Positions 8,089 to 17,043 of a DNA stretch of 64,000 nucleotides are shown here, piece by piece. Each line of letters opens with the position of its first letter. The stretch's first letter is position 1. The stretch spans positions 186,001 through 250,000 of the forward strand of contig CP150582.1 of NCBI GenBank assembly GCA_049487715.1, read 5' to 3'. A program made the position numbers and the translations under genes. The stretch is from Pycnococcus provasolii. Lineage: Eukaryota > Chlorophyta > Pseudoscourfieldiophyceae > Pseudoscourfieldiales. The notes beneath the pieces were generated by a model. That model was not told where the DNA came from. It ran no database searches and saw only the letters and a program-made list of their open reading frames with translations.

Positions 8089-9750
8089 TTAGTCGTTCAC
8101 CTTCGTTAGCACAAACAGGTCACCTAGGTCGTTGCGACTGATGCGAACGTCGTAGTCCAGGTACGTCGTGTCCAACCAAGCACCCTTGCCGCCACGTCCC
8201 GTCGCCGCCAACTCCCACTCAATCGCGAGACGAGCGGGCGTCTTCGGAGGTGCACTCAGCTTCAACGGGCCAATCTCAAAGTCCGTGAAGTTTAGTGAGA
8301 TGCGGCTGTCGCTTTGCGCCTCCACGTCCGCAATCGCCTTGTTCAAAACCTGCTGGCCGAAGACCTTGTACTCCGTCTCGTTGATCAGCTTCATGCTGTA
8401 CATGTCAACCCTCTGCCGAACGCCGCCGGCGACGGGCTTCGCACCAAGTACGCCACCACCACCAACTGCCGCGGATGCGGTCGTGTACTGCAGCTCCCAC
8501 TCGCCATTCATCAGAGGACTGCGAAGTGGCCTCTGCGTCGGATTCGAAGCCTCCAGCGCGCATGCGAGCTTCTGAACGCGCCGTTTTGCATTGTCGTCTG
8601 CGGCTAGACCGCGATCGAGGCCTAGAATAGCCGTCAGCAGGCTTGTTTTTGCATCCTTAGTCTGGTCCGCGGAGGCACCCTGCACGAAGGTTGGTTTGTA
8701 GTTCACCTGCACCTGGCTGTTGACAATACCACCCGCAGACTCGTCGAACGATGAGCTTAGCATGCCACGCATAGATTTGACGACACCCTTGGGGGAATCG
8801 TCGTCGTCGTCGTCGTCGTCGTCTGGTTCCGCAACCATGATTTCACCTTGAACGACGGGAACGATCGCGCCGGATGATGGCTCCATGCCAGGGAGTGAAA
8901 CAGGCTCCGCTGCTGCTGCTGGAGGTGGTGGTGGAGGTGGAGGTGGAGGTGGAGGTGGAGGTGGAGGTGGAGGCGTCGGCGTTGGTGTTGGCTTGCTCTC
9001 TGCGGCAGTGTTTTGTTGTTCCTCTTGCCGTTTTGCTCGTTCTTGTGCATCGGCAGCAGCCTCCGCCGCCTTTTGCGCCGCAGCTGTCGCCGCCTTGGCA
9101 CCACTCGCGAGAGCTCCGAAGAGCTTACCACCTCCTGACATGAGAGCTTGTGATGCGCTTTCCATAGTTTCCATCGCCTGCGCGGCGGCGTCTTCTGCCG
9201 AGGAGGCTGCGGCAGCCGCTTCCTCGGGGTCGACTTCTTCGACGATAATGAACACGCGCGTCGCTAAGATGATTTCGTCGCCCGACGCCAGCGCGTACTC
9301 GGTGTTGGGTGTGAGTTGCATTCTCGGCGGCCCGAAGAGTCCTGCGGCAGACCTCTTAATAACTTCTGTGCCGTTTGTTGACCCTAAGTCCGTTATTGTG
9401 AGACATCCGAGGTTGGGTGACTTCGAGTCGTTGCATATTCGCAGAGCGACGTGTTTCCCCGAAACGGTGGAGTCGTTCACGGCAACGTCGTTATCCCCGT
9501 CTTTGCGTCCAATGACTACAGAACTTTTCGACGAAGATCTCATCAGGATGGGTCCAGAGTTCCCGTCGACGTACACGCGGTACGCTGATGCTGATGCTGA
9601 AGACGCTGATGAAGCATGTGCTCTCCTACTGCGAAAGGTATGATGAGAACGTCTATGAAAAGTCGTAGTCGCACCTTTCCTAAAAGACAAAAAAGACAAA
9701 CGCAAACGCGCCATGCTAGATGAGGGTTGAATGAATGAAGAGCGCTGCAT
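8089..9750 (-). CDS. FHA domain - proline-rich linker - PAP/fibrillin domain protein
   Basis: 553 residues from the ATG at 9750. The N-terminus is a plausible plastid transit peptide (basic, Ser-rich: MARLRLSFLSFRKGATTT). Residues about 55-170 form an FHA phosphothreonine-binding domain, with SVVIGRKD, NDSTVSGKHVAL and TDLGSTNGTEV. An Ala-rich coiled stretch, a poly-Pro run and a poly-Asp run follow. The C-terminal 210 residues are a plastid lipid-associated (PAP/fibrillin) domain, with AILGLDRGLAADD, NGEWELQYTT and YLDYDVRISRNDLGDLFVL. It probably acts at plastoglobules or thylakoids, recognising a phosphoprotein. The open frame extends upstream to 9900, but MQRSSF at 9750 is the better start. 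Confidence 0.85.
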   Translation of the reverse strand: MQRSSFIQPSSSMARLRLSFLSFRKGATTTFHRRSHHTFRSRRAHASSASSASASAYRVYVDGNSGPILMRSSSKSSVVIGRKDGDNDVAVNDSTVSGKHVALRICNDSKSPNLGCLTITDLGSTNGTEVIKRSAAGLFGPPRMQLTPNTEYALASGDEIILATRVFIIVEEVDPEEAAAAASSAEDAAAQAMETMESASQALMSGGGKLFGALASGAKAATAAAQKAAEAAADAQERAKRQEEQQNTAAESKPTPTPTPPPPPPPPPPPPPPPPPPAAAAEPVSLPGMEPSSGAIVPVVQGEIMVAEPDDDDDDDDDSPKGVVKSMRGMLSSSFDESAGGIVNSQVQVNYKPTFVQGASADQTKDAKTSLLTAILGLDRGLAADDNAKRRVQKLACALEASNPTQRPLRSPLMNGEWELQYTTASAAVGGGGVLGAKPVAGGVRQRVDMYSMKLINETEYKVFGQQVLNKAIADVEAQSDSRISLNFTDFEIGPLKLSAPPKTPARLAIEWELAATGRGGKGAWLDTTYLDYDVRISRNDLGDLFVLTKVND

Positions 9751-9906
9751 CACTCGCCACGTACTGTACACGTGTCCAAATGATGATACACGCCACCCAC
9801 GGATACCGAATCTTCGCCTAACCTTAGGATGATTGACAAGGCCAGTTTCGTTCTCCTCGACCTCGAGAGGAGGGCCCCGGAAGAAAGATAAGATCCACAA
9901 GGACCC

Positions 9907-9995
9907 GTAACCCTAGTCGTAACCCTAACCCTAATGCTAAACCCTAACCTCACCCCCTTAGCCCTAAGGTAGCTAACCCTACTAGCTAACCCTCA
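9907..9995. promoter_or_regulatory. Telomere-like (CCCTAA)n cluster in a divergent promoter
   Basis: About nine perfect and degenerate CCCTAA units lie between the starts of the FHA-fibrillin gene (9750) and the CPOX gene (10330). They are about 155 and 335 bases from the two ATGs. Confidence 0.75.
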
Positions 9996-10329
9996 GCAAG
10001 ATCCCCCCCTCCCCCTCCACCTAAAACCTTTAGGTGGGGCACACGGGGTAGTATCCGAAATGTTATCCTGTTGTGATTGACCTGTGTGATCCTGTTCGGG
10101 TGTTCCTCCCCGGGACCCCGGGGCCCGGGGGGGATGACGCCTAACAAATGCACGGAAGATCTTTCTTTCTCCCGGACCGGAGGGTGGGTTGGCCCTGGGC
10201 GGCCAATATTTGTCTTTGCACGTCACCCTTTCCTTTGCAAACAACAAAGAACATCTTTTTCACACCAGCTATCTCAGGTTGTGTTTTCTTTGCTGGTGCG
10301 AGTCTTTGTAGGGTACTGTGCACAATACC

Positions 10330-11493
10330 ATGGCGATGAAGTCTTCACAGTTCACAACAGCACGCTCCTCCGGGGTGAGGCGTTTGGTCCCAGGGTCATC
10401 CCGCTCCTCGCGGTCATCGCGCTTGCTCGCGTCCACAGCAAAAGCCTCCGCGAAGACATCAGATAAGAAGAAGACAGATACGTCGAAGCGCCCAGAGCTC
10501 GAGGGACACGTCGCCATCGACGCGCCGCCTGCGTCGTTTGTGACGGAACGTGAGGGTGACGAAGCCAAAGACTCCATCAGGCACAAATTTGAAAAACTCA
10601 TACGGGAATCGCAGGACTCCATATGTGCAGCCATCACAGAAGTGGACGGTATGGAGTTTCGCGAGGATGCGTACACGCGCCCGTCAGGGGGAGGAGGAAT
10701 CACGCGCGTATTTCAGGGGGGAAACGTATGGGAGAAGGCGGGTGTTAACGTCTCGGTCGTCTACGGACTCATGCCGCCCGAGGCGTACCGCGCAGCCACC
10801 GGAAACGATGACGCCGAGCTGAACGGCGAAGGATTCGTCCCGTTCTTCGCCGCGGGCATCTCAAGCGTCATGCACCCGCACAACCCGCACGCGCCCACCA
10901 TGCACTTCAACTACCGGTACTTCGAAACGGAGCAGTGGGGCGGCATCCCCAGCCAGTGGTGGTTCGGAGGAGGATGCGACATCACGCCGTCGTACCTGTA
11001 CAAGGACGACATGGAGCACTTCCACGGAACGCTCAAGAACGTCTGCGACGAGCACGACGAGGCGTACTTCCCCAAGTTCAAGCAGTGGGCGGACGACTAC
11101 TTCATGATCAAGCACCGCGGCGAGAGGCGCGGATGCGGAGGCATCTTCTTCGACGACCTCAACGACAAGCCGAAGGAAGAGCTGTTCGAGTTCTCGAAGC
11201 AGTGCCAGCAGAGCGTCGTTCCCGCGTACGTGCCGCTCGTGGAGAAGCACATGAACGACGAGTTCACCGAGGATCAGAAGCGCTGGCAGCAGGCGCGCCG
11301 AGGACGCTACGTGGAGTTCAACCTCGTGTACGATCGCGGAACCACGTTCGGGCTCAAGACGGGAGGACGCATCGAGTCGATTCTCATGTCCATGCCGCTC
11401 ACCAGCCGCTGGGAGTATGACTACGTGCCGGAGAAGGGCACCCCGGAGTGGGACCTCCTTGACGCGTGCCAGACGCCGCGCGACTGGGTGTAA
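10330..11493 (+). CDS. CPX1: Coproporphyrinogen III oxidase, aerobic (HemF/CPOX)
   Basis: Oxidative decarboxylation of coproporphyrinogen III to protoporphyrinogen IX in haem and chlorophyll synthesis, in the plastid stroma. 387 residues, intronless, from the ATG at 10330 (ccATGG context). The first 60 residues are a Ser/Arg/Lys-rich transit peptide. Family signatures are intact: [20 protein letters not shown], then [27 protein letters not shown], and the tail [18 protein letters not shown]. Length and ends match plant CPOX. It sits head-to-head with the FHA-fibrillin gene. Confidence 0.97.
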   Translation: MAMKSSQFTTARSSGVRRLVPGSSRSSRSSRLLASTAKASAKTSDKKKTDTSKRPELEGHVAIDAPPASFVTEREGDEAKDSIRHKFEKLIRESQDSICAAITEVDGMEFREDAYTRPSGGGGITRVFQGGNVWEKAGVNVSVVYGLMPPEAYRAATGNDDAELNGEGFVPFFAAGISSVMHPHNPHAPTMHFNYRYFETEQWGGIPSQWWFGGGCDITPSYLYKDDMEHFHGTLKNVCDEHDEAYFPKFKQWADDYFMIKHRGERRGCGGIFFDDLNDKPKEELFEFSKQCQQSVVPAYVPLVEKHMNDEFTEDQKRWQQARRGRYVEFNLVYDRGTTFGLKTGGRIESILMSMPLTSRWEYDYVPEKGTPEWDLLDACQTPRDWV

Positions 11494-11613
11494 ATGAGTT
11501 GTGTGCCCTGTGGGCACATACATCATTCCACGAGGGAGAGAATGGTTTTTGGCGATGAGTAACGAAATGCTTGATTCTACAACAAAAAGAGAGAAAGAGT
11601 TTCAATTTCAGGT

Positions 11614-11853
11614 TCAGTGCCTTGCGAGCGTCTGCAGCTTGTTGACGACGACGACACGACCTCTCGGCGCTTCGTTCGCCTCGAGCACTTCAGATGGCAC
11701 GAGTCCGCCGTTTGGGTCCACAAGCTCAGCCATCTTTCCTTCTCGCCTGCACACAACCACGGGTCGCGTGGACGTGTTCCGTGCACCGAGTCTGTCGACG
11801 TCAACGCTGCACCCCTTACTTTCAGGTGGCAGCACGTCGCGCAGCGTGTACAT
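11614..11853 (-). CDS. Small hypothetical protein, 79 residues
   Basis: I do not recognise this protein. It has an ATG start (MYTLRDVLPPESKGCSVDVD), strongly GC-ending codons and a clean stop, and lies convergent with CPOX. It is hydrophilic with no signal peptide or membrane segment. The second half reads GKMAELVDPNGGLVPSEVLE, like a compact conserved protein. Other frames here (for example 11501-11998 on the plus strand) have poorer codon use. It could also be the last exon of a longer gene. Confidence 0.5.
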   Translation of the reverse strand: MYTLRDVLPPESKGCSVDVDRLGARNTSTRPVVVCRREGKMAELVDPNGGLVPSEVLEANEAPRGRVVVVNKLQTLARH

Positions 11854-12307
11854 GTTTGTTAATCCTTACGTAGACTATGTATGTTTTCCCGACGCACGCA
11901 TTACGATACGCACGCAGCACGGCGCAGCACGCCGTCTTGTCCCCAAGCACTTAAGGTTGCCTCTAGAACCCCGAACATGCTCCCCTTCTGGCCTTTGATG
12001 GAAAGACGGGGAAAAGGGAAGCATCATGGCTGGCTGGTGGCGTTGAATCAGCTGATCATCCCTCCTTTTCTCCTCGTGCGCCTCTGCGAGTTGCAACGCC
12101 TGGCACCTGGGCATGTGCACTCGTCTCTGAGACTGAGACGTTGTCAGAGATGAGAGAACAAGGCGGCGTGGGAGCTATCGTCAGGGTCTCAGGGGCCTGT
12201 TGCCCTGTTGGGTCAGTTGTTTGTGCGTGGAAACGAAACGTTTTCCAAGAAACTCACAGGCTCAACAGGAAGAAACAGTAATAAGAGGAGCCTCGAAAGA
12301 AACGCCT

Positions 12308-12341
12308 CTTGAAAGCAACTTGCTTGCAACTTGCTTTCAAG
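12308..12341. repeat. Inverted repeat, 11-bp stem
   Basis: CTTGAAAGCAA (12308-12318) is complementary to TTGCTTTCAAG (12331-12341), with a 12-base spacer that itself repeats the arm sequence. Function unknown. Confidence 0.7.
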
Positions 12342-12693
12342 TGGAATTTAAAATAATGTGAGGCTCGCTGTGAAGTGTGAGCGCTCATCAGCATTCAGCG
12401 CCAACCCTGGCTCGCTTCAGTTCCTTGGAAGGGGTAAGATACAGCACTCTTGCCAGGGTTGCCTGTGCTTGCCACTCGGCACTCGGCACTCCGCCTGTGA
12501 GACTGGGAGACTGTGAGTGTCACTGTGTGCCTGTACAGGTGCTACGGGCAGACGTGAGCTGCTTTTGTCAAGGCTTTTGTCGTATTTTTTAATAAAAAGC
12601 CTTGCAAGTGTCGTTTGGGTGCCAACCCCGTGTACCAAATAGTGTTCGTTTCAAGGAAGTTCAGTTTCAGAGAAGGAGAAAAAACTTTATTGA

Positions 12694-12752
12694 AGTGCTT
12701 CTGAATGATATGTACAAGCTAGTACGAGCTTGTATCATTCTGAAGAAGCACT
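12694..12752. repeat. Long imperfect hairpin upstream of the cyclic-nucleotide-binding gene
   Basis: The arms 12694-12720 and 12727-12752 are complementary over about 26 bases apart from two 3-base bulges, with the 6-base loop AGTACG. It ends about 70 bases before the ATG at 12821, so it may lie in the 5' UTR. Confidence 0.75.
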
Positions 12753-12820
12753 GTTTTAAAACATTCTATATCGCATTATACATTCTCTTGTGCAATCTGA
12801 TTTTAGCTCGCTCTTAAACC

Positions 12821-14275
12821 ATGGAGGCAGCTATGGTAGGCGCCGCGCGTGTCCTGCTAGCCAGTGAAGGCAAGTCCAAATTCAAAGACGAACACCCGTG
12901 GTTCGTCGCCGTGTGCCACGCGGGCATGTTCCTCGAGAGTATCGCATTCTTCCAGAGCGACATCTACTACCTGCGCGTCGTCGAAATGACCGCGGCCGGG
13001 CTCATCTTCTGCTACACGTTCGTTGCCACGCGCAACCCTCTCGACTGCCACGCCATATGGAGTCTCATACACATCGCCATCAACCTCGCGAAGATTTTAC
13101 AAGTCAAACTACGCGAGTGGCATGCGCTGCGCTTAATCAAGCCGTGGGACCGCGAGGTGTGGCAGCGCTACTTCCAAGACTTCACGCTGAGCGAGTTTGT
13201 CGCGCTCTTCTACACGTACGAGTGGGTGATCCTCGAGAAGGACCAGGAAATCATCCGGCAAGGAGAGCCTGTCGAGTATCTGTGGCTCGTCTTTGACGGA
13301 ACGCTCGGCATTTTCCTCGACGACCGCGACACGTCCAGCAGCATAGCGAGCCTTCGCAAGGGACAGTTCATCGGCGAGATGGCGTACTTCACCGGCGAGC
13401 ACGCGTCCGCGAGCGTGCGCTCGACCACAGCCGCGGCACTGATCCGGTGGGACATGCACCTGGTCCACAAGAAGGTGCACACGCACTCGCACTCTCCGGA
13501 GGCGAGCGCCTTCCGCAAGCTTCCAAGCCACTTCTGCCGCGACCTGACGCGCAAGATGAGAAATGAGAGCCGCAAGAGCTTCGCCGTGATGAAAATGCGC
13601 GGACAGTCGTTTGCGGGCGACCTTCAGCGCGTGCGCCCACACGGTGTTAACAAGCCGCGCCGAAGTTCCTTCTTGCACGGCGACAGCGGCGCCGAGAACG
13701 ACGAGGAGAAGGGTGGCGACGCGGACACGACGGCTGACGACGAGGATGTCGACGAAAACGCCTATGCGATGGAAGACGACATTGACGAGGAGTCCGAGGC
13801 TGCGGCGCTAAGAGACCTGCGCGAAGAGTACGAGCAGCACAAGCAGCGGTTAAGCTCCATCACGCTCGGCGAGGCTTACAAGAATGGCAACGATCCGAGC
13901 TATCGAACTGCGAGTGCGGTGGTGACGAGCGTCGGCCGAAGGCTGAGCAACTTTATGATTGGCACGCCGATTGTGCCTGTAGATCAGCAGACGGACGAGG
14001 TGCGGTTCGGCGAGGTGGTCCGGAGTCCTGGTCGACGGGTGTCTGGATTCGACGGTGACGTGGCGCCCACGACGGCCGTGCCCACGCCGCATGCGACGAG
14101 GAAGGTGACCCCAATCATGGAGGAGACGAGTGCTGATACGGACGAGAGAGGCGACGCCTACTCATCCAAACAAAGCAGCCCAGAGCCGAAGCAGTTTTTC
14201 CCGCTAAGTCAGCAGACGAACTTGAACATCAACCTCCAGCGCAGATCGAGTCACGAGCCGCCGCCCCAACAATAG
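12821..14275 (+). CDS. Membrane protein with cyclic-nucleotide-binding domain (Popeye-like)
   Basis: 484 residues, ATG at 12821, intronless. Residues 25-95 hold two or three hydrophobic helices (FVAVCHAGMFLESIAFF; MTAAGLIFCYTFVA; IHIAINLAKILQV). A cyclic-nucleotide-binding-type beta barrel follows at about 125-215: IRQGEPVEYLWLVFDGTLGI, then the cassette-like FIGEMAYFTGEHASASVRST. Membrane helices followed directly by this barrel are the layout of Popeye-domain (POPDC) cAMP-binding proteins. The phosphate cassette lacks the Arg of kinase-type domains, as in that family. The C-terminal half is acidic and low complexity, probably disordered. Ligand and role are inferred. Confidence 0.75.
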   Translation: MEAAMVGAARVLLASEGKSKFKDEHPWFVAVCHAGMFLESIAFFQSDIYYLRVVEMTAAGLIFCYTFVATRNPLDCHAIWSLIHIAINLAKILQVKLREWHALRLIKPWDREVWQRYFQDFTLSEFVALFYTYEWVILEKDQEIIRQGEPVEYLWLVFDGTLGIFLDDRDTSSSIASLRKGQFIGEMAYFTGEHASASVRSTTAAALIRWDMHLVHKKVHTHSHSPEASAFRKLPSHFCRDLTRKMRNESRKSFAVMKMRGQSFAGDLQRVRPHGVNKPRRSSFLHGDSGAENDEEKGGDADTTADDEDVDENAYAMEDDIDEESEAAALRDLREEYEQHKQRLSSITLGEAYKNGNDPSYRTASAVVTSVGRRLSNFMIGTPIVPVDQQTDEVRFGEVVRSPGRRVSGFDGDVAPTTAVPTPHATRKVTPIMEETSADTDERGDAYSSKQSSPEPKQFFPLSQQTNLNINLQRRSSHEPPPQQ

Positions 14276-14590
14276 TAGTAAAAATTGCACTTATAGTTAC
14301 TCTCCATCATTTTTCTCGAAGGCGTACACATACTTTGTCGTTGAGGACGTGTCCGCCAGTGCCAACCTCGTCTTGGTTTGAGCACATTATCACCCGCCGT
14401 GCACGCATTTGCTTCGCGTTCTGCCTTTTTCTCATCGTACTCGCGTCCGCGCGGCTTCATTTTCCGTGGAACTTCATCGCAAGAAGAGGAGAAGAGCGAC
14501 TGCGTGGTGGCGGAGGTGCTCTCGTTTGACGAGGTGCAGGCAGTGAGAAAAAAATGTCTTATATGTTGTTACTAAATCATATCGCGTTTA

Positions 14591-15697
14591 CTACTGTGGG
14601 TTCCACGCAGCCTCCATGCCGCCACCGCCCACGCCTCCGAAGGCGGTGGCGACGCCAGGCATGCCTGGCATGCCTGGCATGCCCGGCATGCCCATGCCTG
14701 GCGGTGCACCTAGTCGCGGCACGTTGGCGTTTGGCGGTGGCGGCAGTGCAGGATCCTTGGGTTTGTATCCCAACAGGCGAAGGACGAAACGCGCCAGTTC
14801 TCCGTACAGCGTTCCCGCGCGGTCCAACAAGCCAAGAAGGCTTTCGACGAAGAAGTGCAGCGCTTGCGTGTTTTCGTCGACGAGGAATGCGACGCGGCTG
14901 AATGCCGCCACGGCAGTTTGGAGCGTTTGCAGAGCTCTTTGCCACGCCGGCGGTGCCTGCGGGGGCGGCTCGTTGGGGTTCATCATGTTATTCATGCCCA
15001 TGCCCATGCCTCCGTACCCTCCTCCGTACATGCCACCTCCGTACATGCCGCCACCTCCGTACATGCTGCTTCCGTACATCCCACCTCCTCCGTACATGCT
15101 GCTTCCGTAACCGCCGTATCCTCCTCCATATCCTCCATATCCTCCCATGCGTCTCTGTCCGTACATGCTGCTTCCGTACATGCTGCTTCCGTATCCTCCC
15201 GCGCCGTACCCTCCATAGGTGGAGCCGTACCCACCGTATGCGGTTCCTGCTGTTCCGTATGGCGAAGCCGCCATTTCCCACGGACGAGGTGGCGGCTGCG
15301 TGTTTAACGTTCCTGCAGCTGCGGCGTTGGGGTTTGCCGCCGCCGCCGCCGCACCCTCCGAGAGCGCGGACTCGAGGGCAGTTGACGTCTGTTCCGGCGC
15401 GCTTGGATTTCCCCCCGCTTGCATGGACTTCGCCCGTTCCCAAGGCTTCGCAGGACACGCGCCTCCTCCTCCTGCTGAACCACCACCCCCACCCCCGTTG
15501 GTGAAGTTGATGGAAATCTGACGAGCCGACATCTCAAATGGAGCCTGAGGAAGACTACTACCTTTAAGGGTAGTAGTCCCTAGTAAATTTGACCCCTGCA
15601 AGATGGAAGCTTGTGAATGTGAAGATGACGACCCTGAAGAGCACGAGCACACCAAAGCCGACGGGTCACGCGGACATGGAGGAGATGGTGACGCCAT
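14591..15697 (-). CDS. PEX13: Peroxin-13, docking protein of the peroxisomal import machinery
   Basis: Peroxisomal membrane partner of PEX5 and PEX14. The N-terminal region has the PKPWE-type motif twice (PAKPWERAKS; RPWEMAASP). It is followed by a Gly/Tyr/Met-rich stretch (GGYGSSMYG repeats) and a conserved helical region, WQRALQTLQTAVAAFSRVAFL to LARFVLRLLGYK, with two membrane-associated segments. A Gly/Pro/Met-rich tail closes the protein. There is no C-terminal SH3 domain, as in plants. I chose the ATG at 15697 (MASPSPP, 368 residues); the ATG at 15532 (MSARQISINF) is an alternative and would put the hairpin at 15554-15579 into the leader. The functional partner PEX5 is encoded 24 kb away. 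Confidence 0.85.
   Translation of the reverse strand: MASPSPPCPRDPSALVCSCSSGSSSSHSQASILQGSNLLGTTTLKGSSLPQAPFEMSARQISINFTNGGGGGGSAGGGGACPAKPWERAKSMQAGGNPSAPEQTSTALESALSEGAAAAAANPNAAAAGTLNTQPPPRPWEMAASPYGTAGTAYGGYGSTYGGYGAGGYGSSMYGSSMYGQRRMGGYGGYGGGYGGYGSSMYGGGGMYGSSMYGGGGMYGGGMYGGGYGGMGMGMNNMMNPNEPPPQAPPAWQRALQTLQTAVAAFSRVAFLVDENTQALHFFVESLLGLLDRAGTLYGELARFVLRLLGYKPKDPALPPPPNANVPRLGAPPGMGMPGMPGMPGMPGVATAFGGVGGGGMEAAWNPQ
15554..15579. repeat. Perfect 10-bp hairpin at the PEX13 5' end
   Basis: GACTACTACC and GGTAGTAGTC flank a 6-base loop. It lies between the two candidate PEX13 start codons. Confidence 0.75.
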
Positions 15698-15870
15698 GGT
15701 GTTGTTGTGCGAGAACAGAATGACTCCTTTTTGTGTCGAATGAACGGACGAACGCGTCGACAAATAATAGTCTAAGAATAACAGGACCACCTGAGGACAG
15801 AAGGGGGAAAGGGGTGGAAAAAAAGAGCTCCGGGGGGAACGACCCGACTCTCCCGAGGAAACCCGACTTG

Positions 15871-15919
15871 TAACCCTAACCCTAACCGCCTCACCCTAAC
15901 CCTAACCCTAACCCTAACC
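15871..15919. promoter_or_regulatory. Telomere-like (CCCTAA)n cluster in a divergent promoter
   Basis: Seven CCCTAA units, interrupted once, lie between PEX13 (starting at 15697) and the uS8 gene (16167), followed by a short (CTTC)n run. Confidence 0.8.
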
Positions 15920-16166
15920 GGCTCTTCCTTCCTTCCTTCCTTCCTCCCGGACTTTCCTCCGTGCCAAACCAAACCCCTACTTCATCTGAATGCCTTTTAT
16001 TTTTCTCATTCGGGGTTCAATCAGTCCACGGGTATTTGAACCGGTATCCCCTCCCTGGGGTGTGGTTTCGTGTTTTCCAGGTGGGAGGGCCGCCGCCGTC
16101 CTGCCCTTCCCCTCGCCCCCCGTGTTCTCGCCTTCCACCCATCGTCGTCAGAAAAGCTAGCCAGCC

Positions 16167-16559
16167 ATGGTTCGTGTGTCCGTGTTGGGTGACGCCCTAA
16201 AGACGCTCAGTAACGCGGAGAAGCGAGGCAAGCGTCAAGTGCTCCTTCGACCTGTCAGCAAAGTGCTCGTGAAGTTTCTGTCCGTCATGCAAAAGCACGG
16301 ATACATCAACGAATTCGAATTCGTCGACGACCACCGCGCTGGCAAGATCGTCGTCGAACTTAACGGACGACTCAACAAGTGTGGAGTCATCTCGCCGCGA
16401 TATGACCTCGCCAGTGGCGAACTCGAACAGTGGGTGGGACGACTTCTCCCCTCGCGTCTTTTCGGATTCATCGTCATCACAACCGCCCAAGGGATCATGG
16501 ACCACGAGGAGGCGCGCCGTAAGAAGACCGGTGGAAAGGTGGTGGGATTCTTCTACTAA
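16167..16559 (+). CDS. RPS15A: 40S ribosomal protein S15a (uS8)
   Basis: 130 residues, full length for eukaryotic uS8, intronless, start [20 protein letters not shown] in ccATGG context. Conserved blocks include [59 protein letters not shown] and the tail GGKVVGFFY. It is a cytosolic small-subunit protein that binds 18S rRNA. It has a telomere-repeat cluster about 250 bases upstream. Confidence 0.98.
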   Translation: MVRVSVLGDALKTLSNAEKRGKRQVLLRPVSKVLVKFLSVMQKHGYINEFEFVDDHRAGKIVVELNGRLNKCGVISPRYDLASGELEQWVGRLLPSRLFGFIVITTAQGIMDHEEARRKKTGGKVVGFFY

Positions 16560-16898
16560 ACAACACGCCACGACTGACTGACTTTAGACGGTTAAGGCGC
16601 GAACAACCAAACAGATCTCACGAGGTTTCTTTCTTTTTTTTCTTTTCCATGGCTCAGTCGCACGATGACGCTTGGCAAGGTGGGGGTGGTGGGGGGTGGG
16701 GGCAAGAACATTCTTCTTCTTGTTCTTGTTCTCGTTCTTCTTCTTCTCTTGCAAGATGGCAATGCAACTGGCGCTGGCTGGAAATAAAAAAAAAGAAAGA
16801 AAACAACGCGATTCGCTTGGAGTAAAATAGAAGATGAGATGCCAAACTCTCGTTTCCTCATATCCATGACATACAAGCAATATATCTGCACAACACAC

Positions 16899-16974
16899 AA
16901 CACACACACACACACACACACCCAAAACATATCCCGTTCAGTCCAAAGACAAAACTAATATATATATATATAAT
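16899..16974. repeat. (CA)n and (TA)n microsatellites in a convergent 3' region
   Basis: A CA run at about 16899-16922 and a TA run at about 16959-16974 lie between the ends of uS8 and the ALDH-like gene. The rest of 16560-17043 shows no gene. Confidence 0.8.
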
Positions 16975-17043
16975 AAATCAAAGTTGCAGTCTTTTTACAG
17001 CACGGCACAAAAGCCTCGTTGTATCCTCCATCAGACAGCTTCT

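Larger units (their letters stand above)
11854..12820. other. Intergenic region with inverted repeats
   Basis: No convincing coding sequence is present. It holds two inverted repeats (listed separately) and presumably the promoter of the gene at 12821. Confidence 0.6.

Noticed and set aside
9907-9995. A chromosome end marked by telomere repeats
   Set aside because: Genes continue on both sides of every such cluster, and the clusters are short and degenerate.
14616-15521. Several plus-strand frames rich in Pro, His and Ser opposite PEX13
   Set aside because: They arise from the GGYG/MYG repeats of PEX13 read in antisense.
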